Origin: Oscheius onirici
Taxonomy: Eukaryota; Nematoda; Chromadorea; Rhabditida; Rhabditidae
Direction: 5' to 3'
Length of the DNA stretch: 64,000 nucleotides
Assembly: GCA_932521025.1 (NCBI GenBank)
Contig: OW051468.1
Span: 1,364,064-1,428,063, forward strand
Position 1 is the first letter of the stretch, and the number at the start of each line of letters is the position of its first letter. The notes beneath the pieces were generated by a model. The model was not told where the DNA came from and ran no database searches. It was given only the letters and a program-made list of their open reading frames with translations. Of this stretch, positions 1 through 10,700 are shown one piece after another. The position numbers were made by a program, and so were the translations under genes.

Positions 1-155
1 ATTCTCTTTTTTTTGTGGTCAAGACGGCATTTTCTGACTTTGTGATGTTCTGCAAAGTTGTAGCCCCTGACATCTTCTACAACTTTGCAGAACACTAAAA
101 AGCTGACAAATGTCGCCTTGATTTTGAAATATGTGAATACGTAATTGCGTATCGG
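1..155. repeat. Truncated copy of a foldback repeat carrying a CTACAACTTTGCAGAA module
   Basis: The stretch matches 23330-23470 and is cut by the window edge. It contains the pair GTTCTGCAAAGTTGTAG and CTACAACTTTGCAGAAC, which can pair, followed by AATACGTAATTGCGTAT, part of the terminal inverted repeat of the complete copy. No gene is seen here. Confidence 0.7.
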
Positions 156-237
156 GCTCCTAATAGAGGTTTTAGGGTACTCGGACTACCGTTTTTTGGC
201 AAACATTTGAAAAGACGAACAAACGCTTCCGAATAAA

Positions 238-513
238 TCAAAAGAAGTGATAGTTCCACAAAAAAAAAGACACTTTCTCTACACTTTTATTCGTATCGGC
301 TATATAGCAAGATTGGTCAGTTCTTGGCTTGAAGACTCCAGGAGCGGCGGGAGCGGGAGCGGCAGCAGCTTGTCCAGCAGCTGGCTTGACCGGAGCTGCA
401 GATTCTCTCTCCCAGGCGTATTCTTCACAGCCATAGACTCCGGAGCTAGAAGCTCCAGTCATATGGCCACTGCCGTATCCTCCAGCTCCAGCATAACAAG
501 ACTTGTCGGCCAT
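238..513 (-). CDS. Small Gly/Ala/Pro-rich protein, nematode-specific type
   Basis: The chosen start (513) gives a protein beginning MADKSCYAGAGGYGSGHMTG, then an Ala/Pro-rich centre and a second SCY motif near the C-terminus (DQSCYIAD). An in-frame ATG at 543 is also possible. No signal peptide, membrane segment or known enzyme motif is seen. The Gly-rich N-terminus resembles short nematode-specific peptide families expressed in sperm, but I cannot assign it to one. An AATAAA polyadenylation hexamer lies inside the 3' end of the frame (about 284-292 on this strand), so the real protein may end earlier through a small intron or different stop. Possible product of a single-exon gene. Confidence 0.45.
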   Translation of the reverse strand: MADKSCYAGAGGYGSGHMTGASSSGVYGCEEYAWERESAAPVKPAAGQAAAAPAPAAPGVFKPRTDQSCYIADTNKSVEKVSFFLWNYHFF

Positions 514-682
514 TGCTCTCTGGATGTTTAGATGGTTTCTCAAGCTTTTTGAGTTCCTTAAATAGCTTGGAAAAAAAAGTCAAATTGATCTATTTTCTTC
601 AAAGTTTTTGCTGTTTTCCCGAAATTTTACGGAAAGATTGTTTTTGAGGACGAAAATTGAACAATTTCAAAATATCAAAATG

Positions 683-938
683 TACCGTAAATATTTGAAT
701 ACTGCGCCACTATTCGAATACAAAAAAATACGCAATTACGTACGCATTTTTACGGATTGAAGAAAATATTTTTCGAGTTTCCTAGTATTTTCCCATATAG
801 ATATGGATCCTGGCTTCCAGTAAAAAATGGGGAAAATTTTAAAAAATGTCGTCGTCAATCCGAAAAAAATGCGTACGTAATTGCGTATTTTTTGTATTTG
901 AATAGTGGCGCGGTGCGTCTATTCAAATATTTACGGTA
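683..938. mobile_element. Foldback MITE with long terminal inverted repeats
   Basis: The ends read TACCGTAAATATTTGAAT and its reverse complement. The arms stay complementary for about 75 bp and both include AATACGCAATTACGTACGCA, a word shared with the elements at 1-155 and 23294-23487. No coding capacity. An outer TA would be the simplest target duplication. Confidence 0.65.
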
Positions 939-1816
939 ATGAAAAATTTTGTTTAACATGAGAAAAATAAATATTTTGATAAAAATTTCTGGACAGTATA
1001 AAATCTCAAAAAAACACAAAAAAAAATAATTTTTAAATGAAACGTTTTTTTTCAAGTTCCCGCCTCTACTTTCCAATTCCTTCTCACAAGACGATGGCTT
1101 TTTCCCTAGTTTATAGCCTGGCTCTAATGAAAAAAGGTCCCTTCTCATTGTCTACATTCCCGCCTCTTATCATTTCGACTTCATGAACACCCCCTGTTAG
1201 TCGAGTGTTTGAACAGCCCGTATCAACGTAGAGCATGTTGGGCTCAACTCCGCTCTCTCTCTGCTTGTTGCTTCTGTTCTTGTGTGCCGCCCGCTCCTGC
1301 TACTGCTGCCGCTTTCAGCTCCTCCGTGTGAGAATAGTCACACGGCAAAATGAGTCAGAATACTATTGTATTGCATTCTTGCCCCCTTCTGCGGGAACAG
1401 ATTGTCGTTACTACGAATCCTTTTTTTGCTTTGTAAAATGGGCCCCGAGACGAAGTTCTCGAATTCTCCGGCCATCTGAAATCAGTTGATTTTCCCACAC
1501 TTTTCTCCTGAGATGATCCTTTGACCTTTCAGTAAGTTCAAAGTGTTTTATCATGGACATAGAAGCTCAATTTAATTTACTTCTCTCCTTCGATTGTTGA
1601 CAAAACTCTCGCAGCAGATCATGTGAATCTCGATCGGCAGTGTGTTTATCAGAGAACTGTATTCAGCCGCTATACTTTCATACTGCTCATACTTTTTCTT
1701 AAAAGAAATTGATAAAGTTTTATGAGTTACCCACATTTCCGACGAAACGATACCAATTCCGCTCCCGTATTAACCTGAAACTTTCTCTATTTTACTTAAA
1801 TAAGTCTTCCTAGGTA
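939..1816. other. Intergenic, no supported gene
   Basis: A frame at 1235-1489 (+) begins with a hydrophobic, Cys-rich stretch like a signal peptide (MLGSTPLSLCLLLLF), but no splice partner, homology or 3' end was found, so it is not called. The rest is AT-rich non-coding DNA. Confidence 0.4.
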
Positions 1817-1993
1817 TACTTAGGAAATCGACAAAAAGTGGGCAAGTTGTTAGACTAGAAATTTCAAGGAAATTTCGGTCTAAATTTAACTTGATCAAGC
1901 TGAATCTAGGCCAAGCCAAATTTAGACACTAAACTTTCTTGAAATCTCTAGTCTAACAACTTATCCAGTTTTTTTTTGTTTATTTCCTAGTAA
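1817..1993. repeat. Inverted repeat (MITE-like foldback)
   Basis: The left arm starts near TAGGAAATCGACAAAAAG and the right arm ends TTTGTTTATTTCCTAG. Both arms contain AAGTTGTTAGACTAGA or its complement and imperfectly pair for about 80 bp. It lies in the intergenic region upstream of the SLC6 gene. Confidence 0.6.
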
Positions 1994-2209
1994 GAGTTAA
2001 TGAAAAGGTTCCCTCACAAAATAACTGACTTTTCAAACTGTCAATTACAAACTGACAGTCTGCCTACAAATGGGCTTGTTCTTTGGTTACTCACCTGAAG
2101 TCCTCTGGTACCCGACCCTTTTTCCATCTATTCCAGTTACTGATATTCTTACTCTGATTTATCAGACTCTTTCTGGTAGCTAATCTGTAACTGACTAGAA
2201 CAACTATAT

Positions 2210-2350
2210 TTTTGTTGTGGATCGGGATAACATGTCAAGACGTGTCCTACCGAATCTCCTATGTGACGAGATCTATAATTATTTTGTGTTAGTTGTGTTT
2301 GGAAGTAAAGTCTGGGACTGTTGGCTCGTCTACTTCTCGTGTTACAGAAC
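2210..2350. repeat. Dispersed repeat, uninterrupted copy (partner 28716-29065, inverted)
   Basis: The reverse complement of this stretch matches 28716-28790 and then 29028-29060. Shared words include AACACGAGAAGTAGAC and TCTCGTCACATAGGAGATT. Here the two blocks are contiguous; in the partner about 240 bp separates them. Confidence 0.65.
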
Positions 2351-2573
2351 TTTTTTGAGAATAGACTACTGTTCAACTTTCCGTCTTCTTCCTTTTTTAT
2401 CATCCCCTCAAACTGCTGTTCAACAAATTCTCAGAAACCTTTGTCCCATAACTCCTGTTTACAAACCGTTTCCATGTTCACAGAGAGAGCTCTTTCTCTG
2501 CCTAATAAGCACCGCCAAAGCAATTATCCTCATGGCTAAAGACTCTTCATTTTCAGCGACGATCGACGCGACA

Positions 2574-5500
2574 ATGTGGTTCGAAGAACGAAGTTGGTCG
2601 AACCTGCGAGTGAGCGATTTGGTCGAGGAATGGAGGGATCTATGGCCACACAAGGTGGGTTTTTTTGCATTTTTCCTACATTCCAAAAATTTTCAGTTAG
2701 AATTTATGGTGGCGGTCATCTCTTACGTCTTTGCTACGACAAATTTTTTGAATCTCCCTCGTCTTATATTGGATAACGGAGGAGTGGCGTTTGTAGCAGC
2801 CTACGGATCAGTTCTACTGGCTCTGGTTCTTCCAGTGGTGGTCTTGGAGCTGGCTATTGGACAGCTGACTGGAAGAGCCCCTGTAGCAGCCTTTTACAAT
2901 CTGAGTCCGGCTTTCAAAGGTAAGTCAACTGTTCCTCTGTTCAATATCCTTCTGTTCATTTCATTGTCAGGGTTGGGCGAACATTCGTACCAGAGATGTG
3001 CGGGATTTTTTTCTGCAAAAGTGCGTAACGGTTGCGTATTGTCGTTTTTCGCTTAGTTTTCTCATATTTTTTTCGTTTTCTTATTTTTCATTGATGAACA
3101 CGGCCCAAATACACTTCCAAAAATATACAGACAATAAAAAATAAAAAAGCAGACAGGAAAATGCAATCCCGTGAACGCAATCCCACGGAAATCCGGTGCG
3201 CAATCCCGCGAGATTCTCTCGGGATTGCATTTTTCTGCTAGGAATTTAGTTTTTTTTTAAATATTTTTTGCAAGTGTATTTCTGGAGTGTTTATCATGGA
3301 AAAAATATAAAAACAGGAAGAAAGTGAAGAAATTTAGGCGAAAAACGACGTGATGTGCCCGTTGCGCACTTTTGCAGAAAAAATCCCGCACATCTCTGAT
3401 TCGTACGCAAACTTGCGTAAAAGAGTGGCGTAACTCGTGTTATTTTAAATTCAGCGATCACTGAATATTGCAATTATTTTTCCCAGATGCCTCGACCCTG
3501 TCTCCATTTGTAAAAATTATGAAAGTCAACACTCCAAAATTGCTGAATTTTTCGTTTTGCGTACGAATATTCGTCCAACTCCAATCACATTTTTTCCAGG
3601 CATCGGCGTCAGTCAAATCCTCTTCACCATGCTCGTCCTGGCCTGTATGACCCGATTTCTGGCCATTCTCGGTCTCTATGCCTACAACCTCTTCTTCACC
3701 CTGTATCAAGGAAGGACAGGACTTCCTTGGCTGAACTGCCAAGGCTTCCCCGAAATCATCAGTCAGCCCTGTAGAGAAGCCGGCTCTCTAGCCAATTTTA
3801 CATCGGGCGCCACGACGAAAATGAGTGCCATCCGAGGAGAGAGCACCCTGATGCAGTTCATGGCGTAAGTACAGGCTTAATTTTTTTTACAGAATCAACT
3901 TCCAGTCATTATGAGAACCCCAGTCAGTCCGTCGACGATTTCGGAGAGTTCCAGTACTGGCTTCTCGGAGCCCAGGGTGTCATCTGGGGACTGGTCTTTC
4001 TGTCCGTCTTCTACGGTGTCCGATGGGTGGGAAAGGTCATTAGCTTCAATATGCTCTTCGCCTTCTGCTTCTTCGTCGGTCTGGTCGTTCGCGCTTTGAC
4101 TCTTGGCGGTCTGATGGAGATTCTGGACGTTTACTGGAAGGCAACGGACTGGAACAAACTGGCCGACTATCAGGTCTGGAAGATTGCTGTCGAACAAGCC
4201 ATTTTGGCTTCTGGAATTGGATTCGGGGCTCTGATCACAATCGGGTCCTACAACAAGAGACACAACAATTTGGTCTGTGACTCGATTCTGATCGTCTTCT
4301 TCCATGCCGTTTTTACTGTCATGCAAGTGGCTTTTGTGATTGGAATTGTGGGATATGTGTCCATGAAGACGGGACTTCAACCGGGAGAACTACTAGAAAA
4401 GGGTGAGTTCAGGGACAGGGACAGGGACAGGGACTGATTGAACGATTTTCAGGAGAAGCCCAGATGTGGCACATTTTCGCCTACCTCTCCTACGTGCCCC
4501 AGACGAAACTCATCACAGGAGCTGTTCTCATAGCCTCAATTCTGATTCTCTTGAACATTTTCGTGAGTTCCCCCATTTTTCTACATTTCCTCTGTTTCAG
4601 TACCTTTTGACCCTGTCCGTTCTCTCGACCATGGAAGACGCCTTGGGAGACAGATGGTCCCGATGTTGTTACCGTTTCATCTTGGCCTTCTTCCTTTGCG
4701 GAATCATGATGGCAATGTCGCTGTACTTTGCTACTCAGGCTGGAAGACATGCTTATGATCTGGTCACGGGATTCTTGAAGTACATTACCGTCTTCGTCAT
4801 TCTAACTTTTGAGCTCTTTGCCGCAGCGTGGTTCTACTGTAAGTTACATAGAGACAGAGACAGAACAAGTTTCAGGTGCCTGGACCTTGGGAACTGATCT
4901 CCGAACCATGTTGCGAAACGCTTGTTCTAAATGTTTGGGACAGACGATCCTGCTGCTGACTTACTTACTTCCTTTCGTCCCTGCCGCTGTAGCTGTCCTG
5001 AACGCCATGTCTTACGATTTTGCCGCCTTCTCCCCGGCGATTCATCATTGGGAATGGAGTGAATATGTTGGAGCTGCCTGTGCCGTGGTTCCGCTTCTTC
5101 CAATCCCATTGTACTTCTTGGCTACAGTAACCAAGGCCTGCTGTTGTCGGGACAAGCATGGACACTCTCGTGGACAGGTACGGCATCTTCTAGTCTTTCT
5201 GACTCTCTGTCTCTCTGTCTCACGTCGTGTTACGGCAATGCAATTGGCAACTTTTTGTCGCGCCATTTTGCGGCGCATTATGAGGGAATTTCAAATTTTA
5301 AAATTTCTTTCACGAGTTCCAGGCATAATTTTCCTCCTTTTTGAAGTTTTACCTAACTTTTTCGTCGGAAATAAGGAGTGTATAGAAGCTTGAAGATATA
5401 ATGAGGGTGTAGAAGCTTGAGCGCGTGACTTTTCACGATTCTTCTACAGAATGCTTGAATTTTTGCTGTATCTATGCCACAGGCACTGCGCCGTTTTTCG

Positions 5501-6265
5501 AAAAATTGAATGTCGAATAACTTTTTGCGGGAAAGAGTAAAACAATTGTTTCAAAAAAATATCGATGCGTCTCGACAAGGTGATTTTTTTTGTAGTTGAC
5601 CATTTTTTTTGGAGAACGTAGAAAAAAGTTATGAGCGAAATACGTTTTTGGGCCGATTTTCAAAGCTACCGTAACCCTTGATCCCAAAATCCAAACTGTC
5701 CCAAAAGCTCTCAAAAATATTTTTTTTTCGAGGTCGATTACCCCTAGGAACAATCCCGGACCGATCCGATCAATTTGAAGGGTAGCTGTAGTACTTCGTG
5801 CAACGAATTATGACGCGCCCTAATAGAACTACCAAACGATGTTCCTAATCGTGAAAACCAATAAATATAGGAAAAAAAGACGCTATTTGTACGCTCAGAC
5901 TGGCAAACAAGACCAAATTCTTTTCGGAATAAACAACATTTGAACGCGCGCAACCAGGATACTGTAGGTCTACTGTAGGGATACTGTATTAATGATTACT
6001 GTAGGACACTGTAGCTTTTTAGAAAGTGGGGATGGCCGTAACACGCCGTGGTCTCTCTGGCTCTCTGTCTCTCTGACTCTCTGACTCTCAGTCTCTCGGT
6101 CTCTCTGTCCAATCCACCTTCTTCCAGAGAATCAAGTTATCCGTCTCATCCCGTCTCCGCCGAGACAAGGAGAAGGCTGCTCCGCCTCCAAGATACACCG
6201 GCAGTGCTCCCGGCTACTTGCTCCTTCCACAGGCACCACTGGCCGAACCGGAAACCTATGCATAA
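2574..6265 (+). CDS. SLC6-family sodium/chloride-dependent transporter, divergent
   Basis: Eight exons (2574-2654, 2697-2919, 3600-3864, 3906-4402, 4453-4562, 4601-4838, 4876-5177, 6128-6265) give 617 residues, the usual size for a 12-helix SLC6 carrier. TM1 reads NFLNLPRLILDNGGVAFVAAY in place of the usual GNVWRFPYL..NGGGAF: the helix break and NGG are kept, but the W-R pair of the canonical motif is lost. Helix 2 has VVLELAIGQ, a core SLC6 motif. A glycosylatable Cys-containing loop follows helix 3 (NCQGFPEIISQPC). The cytosolic tail is basic then Pro-rich. SLC6 proteins co-transport neurotransmitters or amino acids with sodium; the substrate here cannot be told. Intron 1 (42 nt) is stop-free and a multiple of three. 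A TTTTCAG 17 nt before the ATG could be a trans-splice acceptor. Intron 2 holds nested transposons and intron 7 a dispersed repeat. Confidence 0.85.
2991..3398. mobile_element. hAT-like MITE with perfect 8-bp target duplication, in SLC6 intron 2
   Basis: The terminal inverted repeats start CAGAGATGTGCGGGATT and pair over about 34 bp. ATTCGTAC flanks both sides (2983-2990 and 3399-3406), a perfect 8-bp target-site duplication as made by hAT transposases. The interior repeats GCAATCCCG-type words. The flanking DNA itself starts CAGGGTTGGGCGAACATTCG at 2968, so this copy appears to have inserted into an older relative whose right end (about 3578) is decayed. No coding capacity. Confidence 0.85.
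5495..5825. repeat. Dispersed repeat, copy 1 (inverse of 29410-29730)
   Basis: Lies in SLC6 intron 7. Its reverse complement matches 29410-29730, for example GGTAATCGACCTCGAAAAAA, TTTTGGGATCAAGGATTACG (one base differs) and AAAAAGTTATTCGAC. The right end carries AGGGCGCGTCA on the other strand. Likely a mobile element remnant; no frame is conserved. Confidence 0.7.
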
Positions 6266-6645
6266 TTCCTAAAGGAAGTCTAGAATCCGGTGTCCCTCAA
6301 GAACTTTTACCCGTCTCTCTTTCGACTAGTTCCCCCTTTCCCCCCTTCTCCTCAATACGGTTCCAGCAGTCTCTCTGCGATTGTGATCATCATCCCTTCC
6401 TCTCTGTCTACTATTTGGCTTCCTGTCCATATCCCCTATACCCTTGTTTACAAAAATTCAGCATAATCTAGCTAATAATATGAGTGCGAGATTGTAATAA
6501 AGAGTTATGTCAGTCTGTTTCTCTTCCAATCCCATTCCAGTATCCCATATAGAGCCATGTTCAAACATTTGCTCAGACCAATGATGGCCTCCAGAAATGC
6601 CACTGTCACTCTTTCAATGGGTTCTGATAACAGTATTGAATCCAG

Positions 6646-6652
6646 TATAAAA
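6646..6652 (+). promoter_or_regulatory. TATA box, shared with the inverted paralogue
   Basis: TATAAAA within CCAGTATAAAACCCCGTCTC, 18 nt before the start codon of the gene at 6670. The same block occurs before the paralogue at 12447-12453 (-). Further upstream both copies share ATGGCCTCCAGAA and AAACATTTGCTCA, so proximal promoter DNA was duplicated with the gene. Confidence 0.75.
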
Positions 6653-6669
6653 CCCCGTCTCTCCCCACC

Positions 6670-7146
6670 ATGAACTTCCGCTTCTTCCTCCTCCTCAGCG
6701 CCTTCGCTCTTCTCGAGGTCCTCGCCTGTCCCCCGGCTCCAGAGCCAGCTCCAGCTGCCACTACTAAGGCTCCTACAGGAGGAAGAAAGCGTCGTTCGGT
6801 GGAATCTGTCCGTCTGACTCTCGTCACCAATGCCGACTTTGACGCCTTGACCAACGACGCCGTCTACCAGCAGGTCAAGACGATTCTTCGCGAGTTTGCC
6901 AAGAGCCAGAACATCAAGTACGGCAAGAGTCAGATCGTCGAGAAGGTCAAGAACAATGCCGGAAAGTTTGCCATCGAGTACAGGTTGGTTTTTCTTTCTT
7001 TTCTTTTTTTCCGACAAAGACTCATTTTCAGTGGAAACCTGGACTGTGACGAGGTCAAGCACTTTGTTCAGGGAGTCAAGAGTCACACCCAGGAAATCTC
7101 TTTCGTTCTACTCAACTGCGGTTCCCAGCTTCTTCAGATCCTCTAA
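6670..7146 (+). CDS. Small secreted pro-protein with furin-like site, copy 1
   Basis: Two exons (6670-6983, 7032-7146) encode 142 residues. A clear signal peptide (MNFRFFLLLSAFALLEVLAC) is followed by a Pro/Ala/Thr-rich stretch and a basic RKRRS site at about residues 40-44, as used by proprotein convertases. The mature part (VESVRLTLVTNADFDALTND...) is about 100 residues, with a Cys pair in CDEV...LLNC. The family is not one I recognise; it is probably a nematode secreted protein. The 48-nt intron is a multiple of three and stop-free, so retention would keep frame. An AATAAA lies about 20 nt after the stop. Its paralogue is at 11945-12415 (-), and an 87-bp copy of its 3' end lies at 13881-13967. 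Confidence 0.8.
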   Translation: MNFRFFLLLSAFALLEVLACPPAPEPAPAATTKAPTGGRKRRSVESVRLTLVTNADFDALTNDAVYQQVKTILREFAKSQNIKYGKSQIVEKVKNNAGKFAIEYRLVFLSFLFFRQRLIFSGNLDCDEVKHFVQGVKSHTQEISFVLLNCGSQLLQIL

Positions 7147-7220
7147 GAGAGAATGATATTTGGAAATAAATAGTTTTCTTGCAAAGACTCTTTTGTCACA
7201 GTGTTGACAACAAAAAGCGC

Positions 7221-7519
7221 TTATAACTCACATGTGGTACCCGTAATGGCGAAGCCCACATACACAAACTCACCATCTACACAAGCAAGATCTGGCAGGC
7301 CACCTACTGTCCCGCAATTGTCCGTTTTGATACTGCACGCTGAACAGCCAGAACATTTTAAAATGAAAATGTCTTCTTGCAGTTCTTTGCTCCCAGCATT
7401 GGGAATATCGTCAGTTGGAGGAAAACAATCAAGATAGTCGGGAGCTAGCACCGGCGGTGAGGGACAGGCATCACAGGGACCCGAAAAAAATGAGTCTAGT
7501 GCATTGCGAGACGAGTCAG
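7221..7519 (-). CDS. Cys-rich 3'-terminal exon, possibly a C6-type extracellular domain
   Basis: On the minus strand a frame open from about 7519 to a stop at 7221 reads, in part, GPCDACPSPPVLAPDYLDCF, then KCSGCSACSIKTDNCGT and ACVDGEFVYVGF, ending TTCEL. The Cys pattern and the late C-x-DG-[aromatic] motif resemble the nematode C6/DUF281 class of extracellular domains, at low certainty. No initiating exon was found to the right before the P450 start, so this is a partial or broken gene. Its stop codon sits inside the segment that was copied to 13881-13967. Tail-to-tail with the gene at 6670. Confidence 0.4.
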
Positions 7520-7751
7520 TTCACAAACTTGAACATCTCAATGTCTCCGGCTCTCTCTGTCTCCCTGTCTTGAGATTTCAGATACTGTGTTGGCGACGGG
7601 TCACAGCACAGCTGGCACACTTTTCGTCTCCCCCGTGTTCAATGGCGTCTCTCTCAAACACGATAAGGCGTGTCCATCTCTCTCTCTCTACTTGAACCGC
7701 GATCTTCAGTCCAGTTCTGTTTGTCTATCTGCCACTTCCTCTCTCTTCCTG

Positions 7752-10700
7752 ATGTTCGCCCTCGTTCTCCTCTTGACTTTTGTTGCTCTAGCCTGTGCTT
7801 ACTGGTTCAACAGATGGAAATCTCTTCCTCCTGGTAAGACTCATTGAATTCCTGACAAGAATATAGGACCCTTCCCCTTCCCTCTGATCGGAAACATGCC
7901 CCAGTTTGGAACTCTGGTGGCTAAGCATGGAGGCATTGCTGAGGCTATGAGAGAGTTGCGGAAGGTGAGTAGCTGCGCACCAACTTTAACTGGATACGCA
8001 AATGTGTACCGAGCTACAGTACCAAGTTATAGCTTGTCCAAATTGTTTGAATCCGCCGCCTTTTCTCGGCTGAGTATCCAACTTTTACATGCTGTAGTGT
8101 GCTACGCAGCTAAATTTCCGCCAATTTTATTATATGGTATCTGGGTTTGGCGCTACCGTAGCCACTGAACTTGTTAGAGTTGTTGCGCACCGGGTCTCGT
8201 CTTTTAAAGGACTGCTTTAAAGTTATTAAAGGACTGTTTTGTGAAGCCTGAACAGACTCTAGTTGGTGCGCAGTGAGAGCTTTCAAAACGTTAAGTCTCA
8301 CCTCCAAATTCGCTTTGACAGTTGACCTTTGACCGATTAAAAAGATCAAAAAACAGAGTTCCTTTCCAGCAATATGGCCCAGTCTTTACCCTCTGGCTCG
8401 GACCCATTCCCTCCGTCCACATCTGTTCCATGGAGTTGGCTCAAGAGACGATGCACAAGCGAGGAAGCGAGTTTGTTGACCGCTGGGTTCCTTATCTTTG
8501 GAGCATTATCAATGGTTATTGGTTGTTTTTAGATGGGGGAAGAGAGTCTTGTTTCCAGATAACAGAGGAATCTTCAACGCGAGCGGAGAACATTGGCAGG
8601 AGCAGAGACGGTTCATGCTTCATACTTTTAGGAACTTTGGACTAGGCAGAGGAATCATGGAGGAGAGGATCATGATGGAACTGGAGCTGAGGTGAGAGAG
8701 TGACAGTCTGGTACTCTTGATCTCTCCAGTAAAGTTCCGATGCTTGACTCATACTCATTGATATGGTAGAGAGACTCTGAGCAGGTACTGAACATGAGAG
8801 AGTTCAGACTCGAGAAGTACTGAAGAGTCTGAAGCAGGGAGAGTTACTGTCTCTGTATTGGAGTGTGGTTCAGAGACTGAGGGAGAGAGACAGTCACTAA
8901 CACATAGATTCAGGGTAACCGGAACTGGATAACAGAGAAATTCACAGAAGAGGCAGGTAGAGTCAGAGAGACAGACTGTCCAGTAGATTTGAAACACTGT
9001 GACTCTTGATCTGGAATTGGAACCGGACAGTCTGTCAACAGTAGAATACTCTTAGAACAACTCTGACTTGACTCTCAATCCCTGATGTTCAGTTGACTCT
9101 CGACTACTTTTGGAACAGTACTTTCTTGACTCTTGACCCTCTCCGCACTTTCTGACCCTCACTGATGTACAGTACAGTCTGACTTATTCTCATATCCAGT
9201 GCCTCCTGTTTTTCGTATCCAGTACTTTTGTTCTGAACTATTTCGAATACAGTACTTTTGTACTCTTACTATTTGATGTCCAGTAGATTCTCTATCAACT
9301 GATCAGTACTGTCTGACTCTCGACTTGTTCCCACTACTGATTGCCTCTATACTCTTACAGTTAAGTCTTCAGTTAAGTCTAAACTCTTTACTTATCAGAA
9401 CCGATACGAATCTCTTATGTTCAGTTGACTCTTGACTACTTCAGCATCAGTACTACCTGACTCTCTGATCTCTCCTGTCCAGTACTACGTGCCTGCAGAC
9501 CAGGGCTGGGCGAATAGTTAGCATTCGCGAATATTCGCACTATTTTGCGAATTTCACATTCGCATTCACATTCGCACTTCAAAAAATGACTATTCAAAAT
9601 TTGCATTCGCATTCGCGTTTTCAAAAAAATGATTATTTCAAATTCGGATTCGCATTCGCCTTGCTGAGTGCGAATTTGCGAATATTAGCGCGGTTTTTTT
9701 TAGATGTTTCTTCCAAACTCGCGTTTGTGAATTAGCAGTGTTTTTTTTAATTCGTATTCGCAAATATTCGCACTTTTTTTTAATCCGCATTCGCATCAGT
9801 TTCGGCTATGCGAATACATTCGCAATTCGCATTCGCACCTTTTTTCTAGCTTGCGAATGTATACGCATCCGCATTCGCATCAATTTTGGCCATGCGAATA
9901 CATTCGCAAATCGCATTCGCACCTCATTTTACTATTCGCCCAGCCCTGCTGCAGACTCTTACGTGTTCAGCTGACTCTTGACTGATTTATGTCCAGTAGA
10001 ATAGGACTCTCGACTCTCCTGATCAGAACTGTATGACTTTTGCCACTCTATTATCTAGTACCACTAAACTCTTGTCTAACCTGTGTCCAGCTGACTTCTG
10101 ACTGTCTCCAGTACTGTTTGTCCCATGACTCCATTGGGTCAAGTCTCAAAAAAGACAAAAGGACAGTATATGTTTCAGAGTAAAAGATCTGGATGCTCTC
10201 ATGACGAACAATACCGTAACCTTCGACACGACTGAATTTTTCGAGCTTCTTGTCGGCAGCATAATCAACAGAATCATGACCGGAGAACGATTCGACAAGG
10301 CCAATGAGAAGCAGTTCTTCCACCTGAAGCATCGCATGGATGAGTTTACAGCCGACTTTTCCCTGGTTGACTTCTTCGCCGATTACCGTATTCTCTGGAA
10401 AGTACCGTACTTCCGGAGACGGTGGGACAAGATGATTGAGGTCATGAAGGATCTGGAGGCTTTTCTGATGGTTCAGATCAAAGAGAGGTGAGAGACTGAG
10501 AGAGACAGCATTAAAAGTTTTCAGAGTCAAGGAAATATATTCCGGAGACAGAGTCATCGGCGAGAATCCAGAAGACTACATCGATGCTTTCATCCAGAAA
10601 ATTGTTGAGGAGAAAGGCGTAGAAGGAAGTGGTTATACTGAGCAAGATTTAGCCTACAACATGATGGATCTCTGGTCAGCTGGTCAAGAGACCACGACCA

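Noticed and set aside
1235..1489. Frame starting with a signal-peptide-like sequence
   Set aside because: No downstream exon, 3' end signal or homologue could be supported.
9738..9974. Plus-strand frame rich in IRIRI repeats
   Set aside because: Produced by ATTCGC words of the MITE at 9501-9948.
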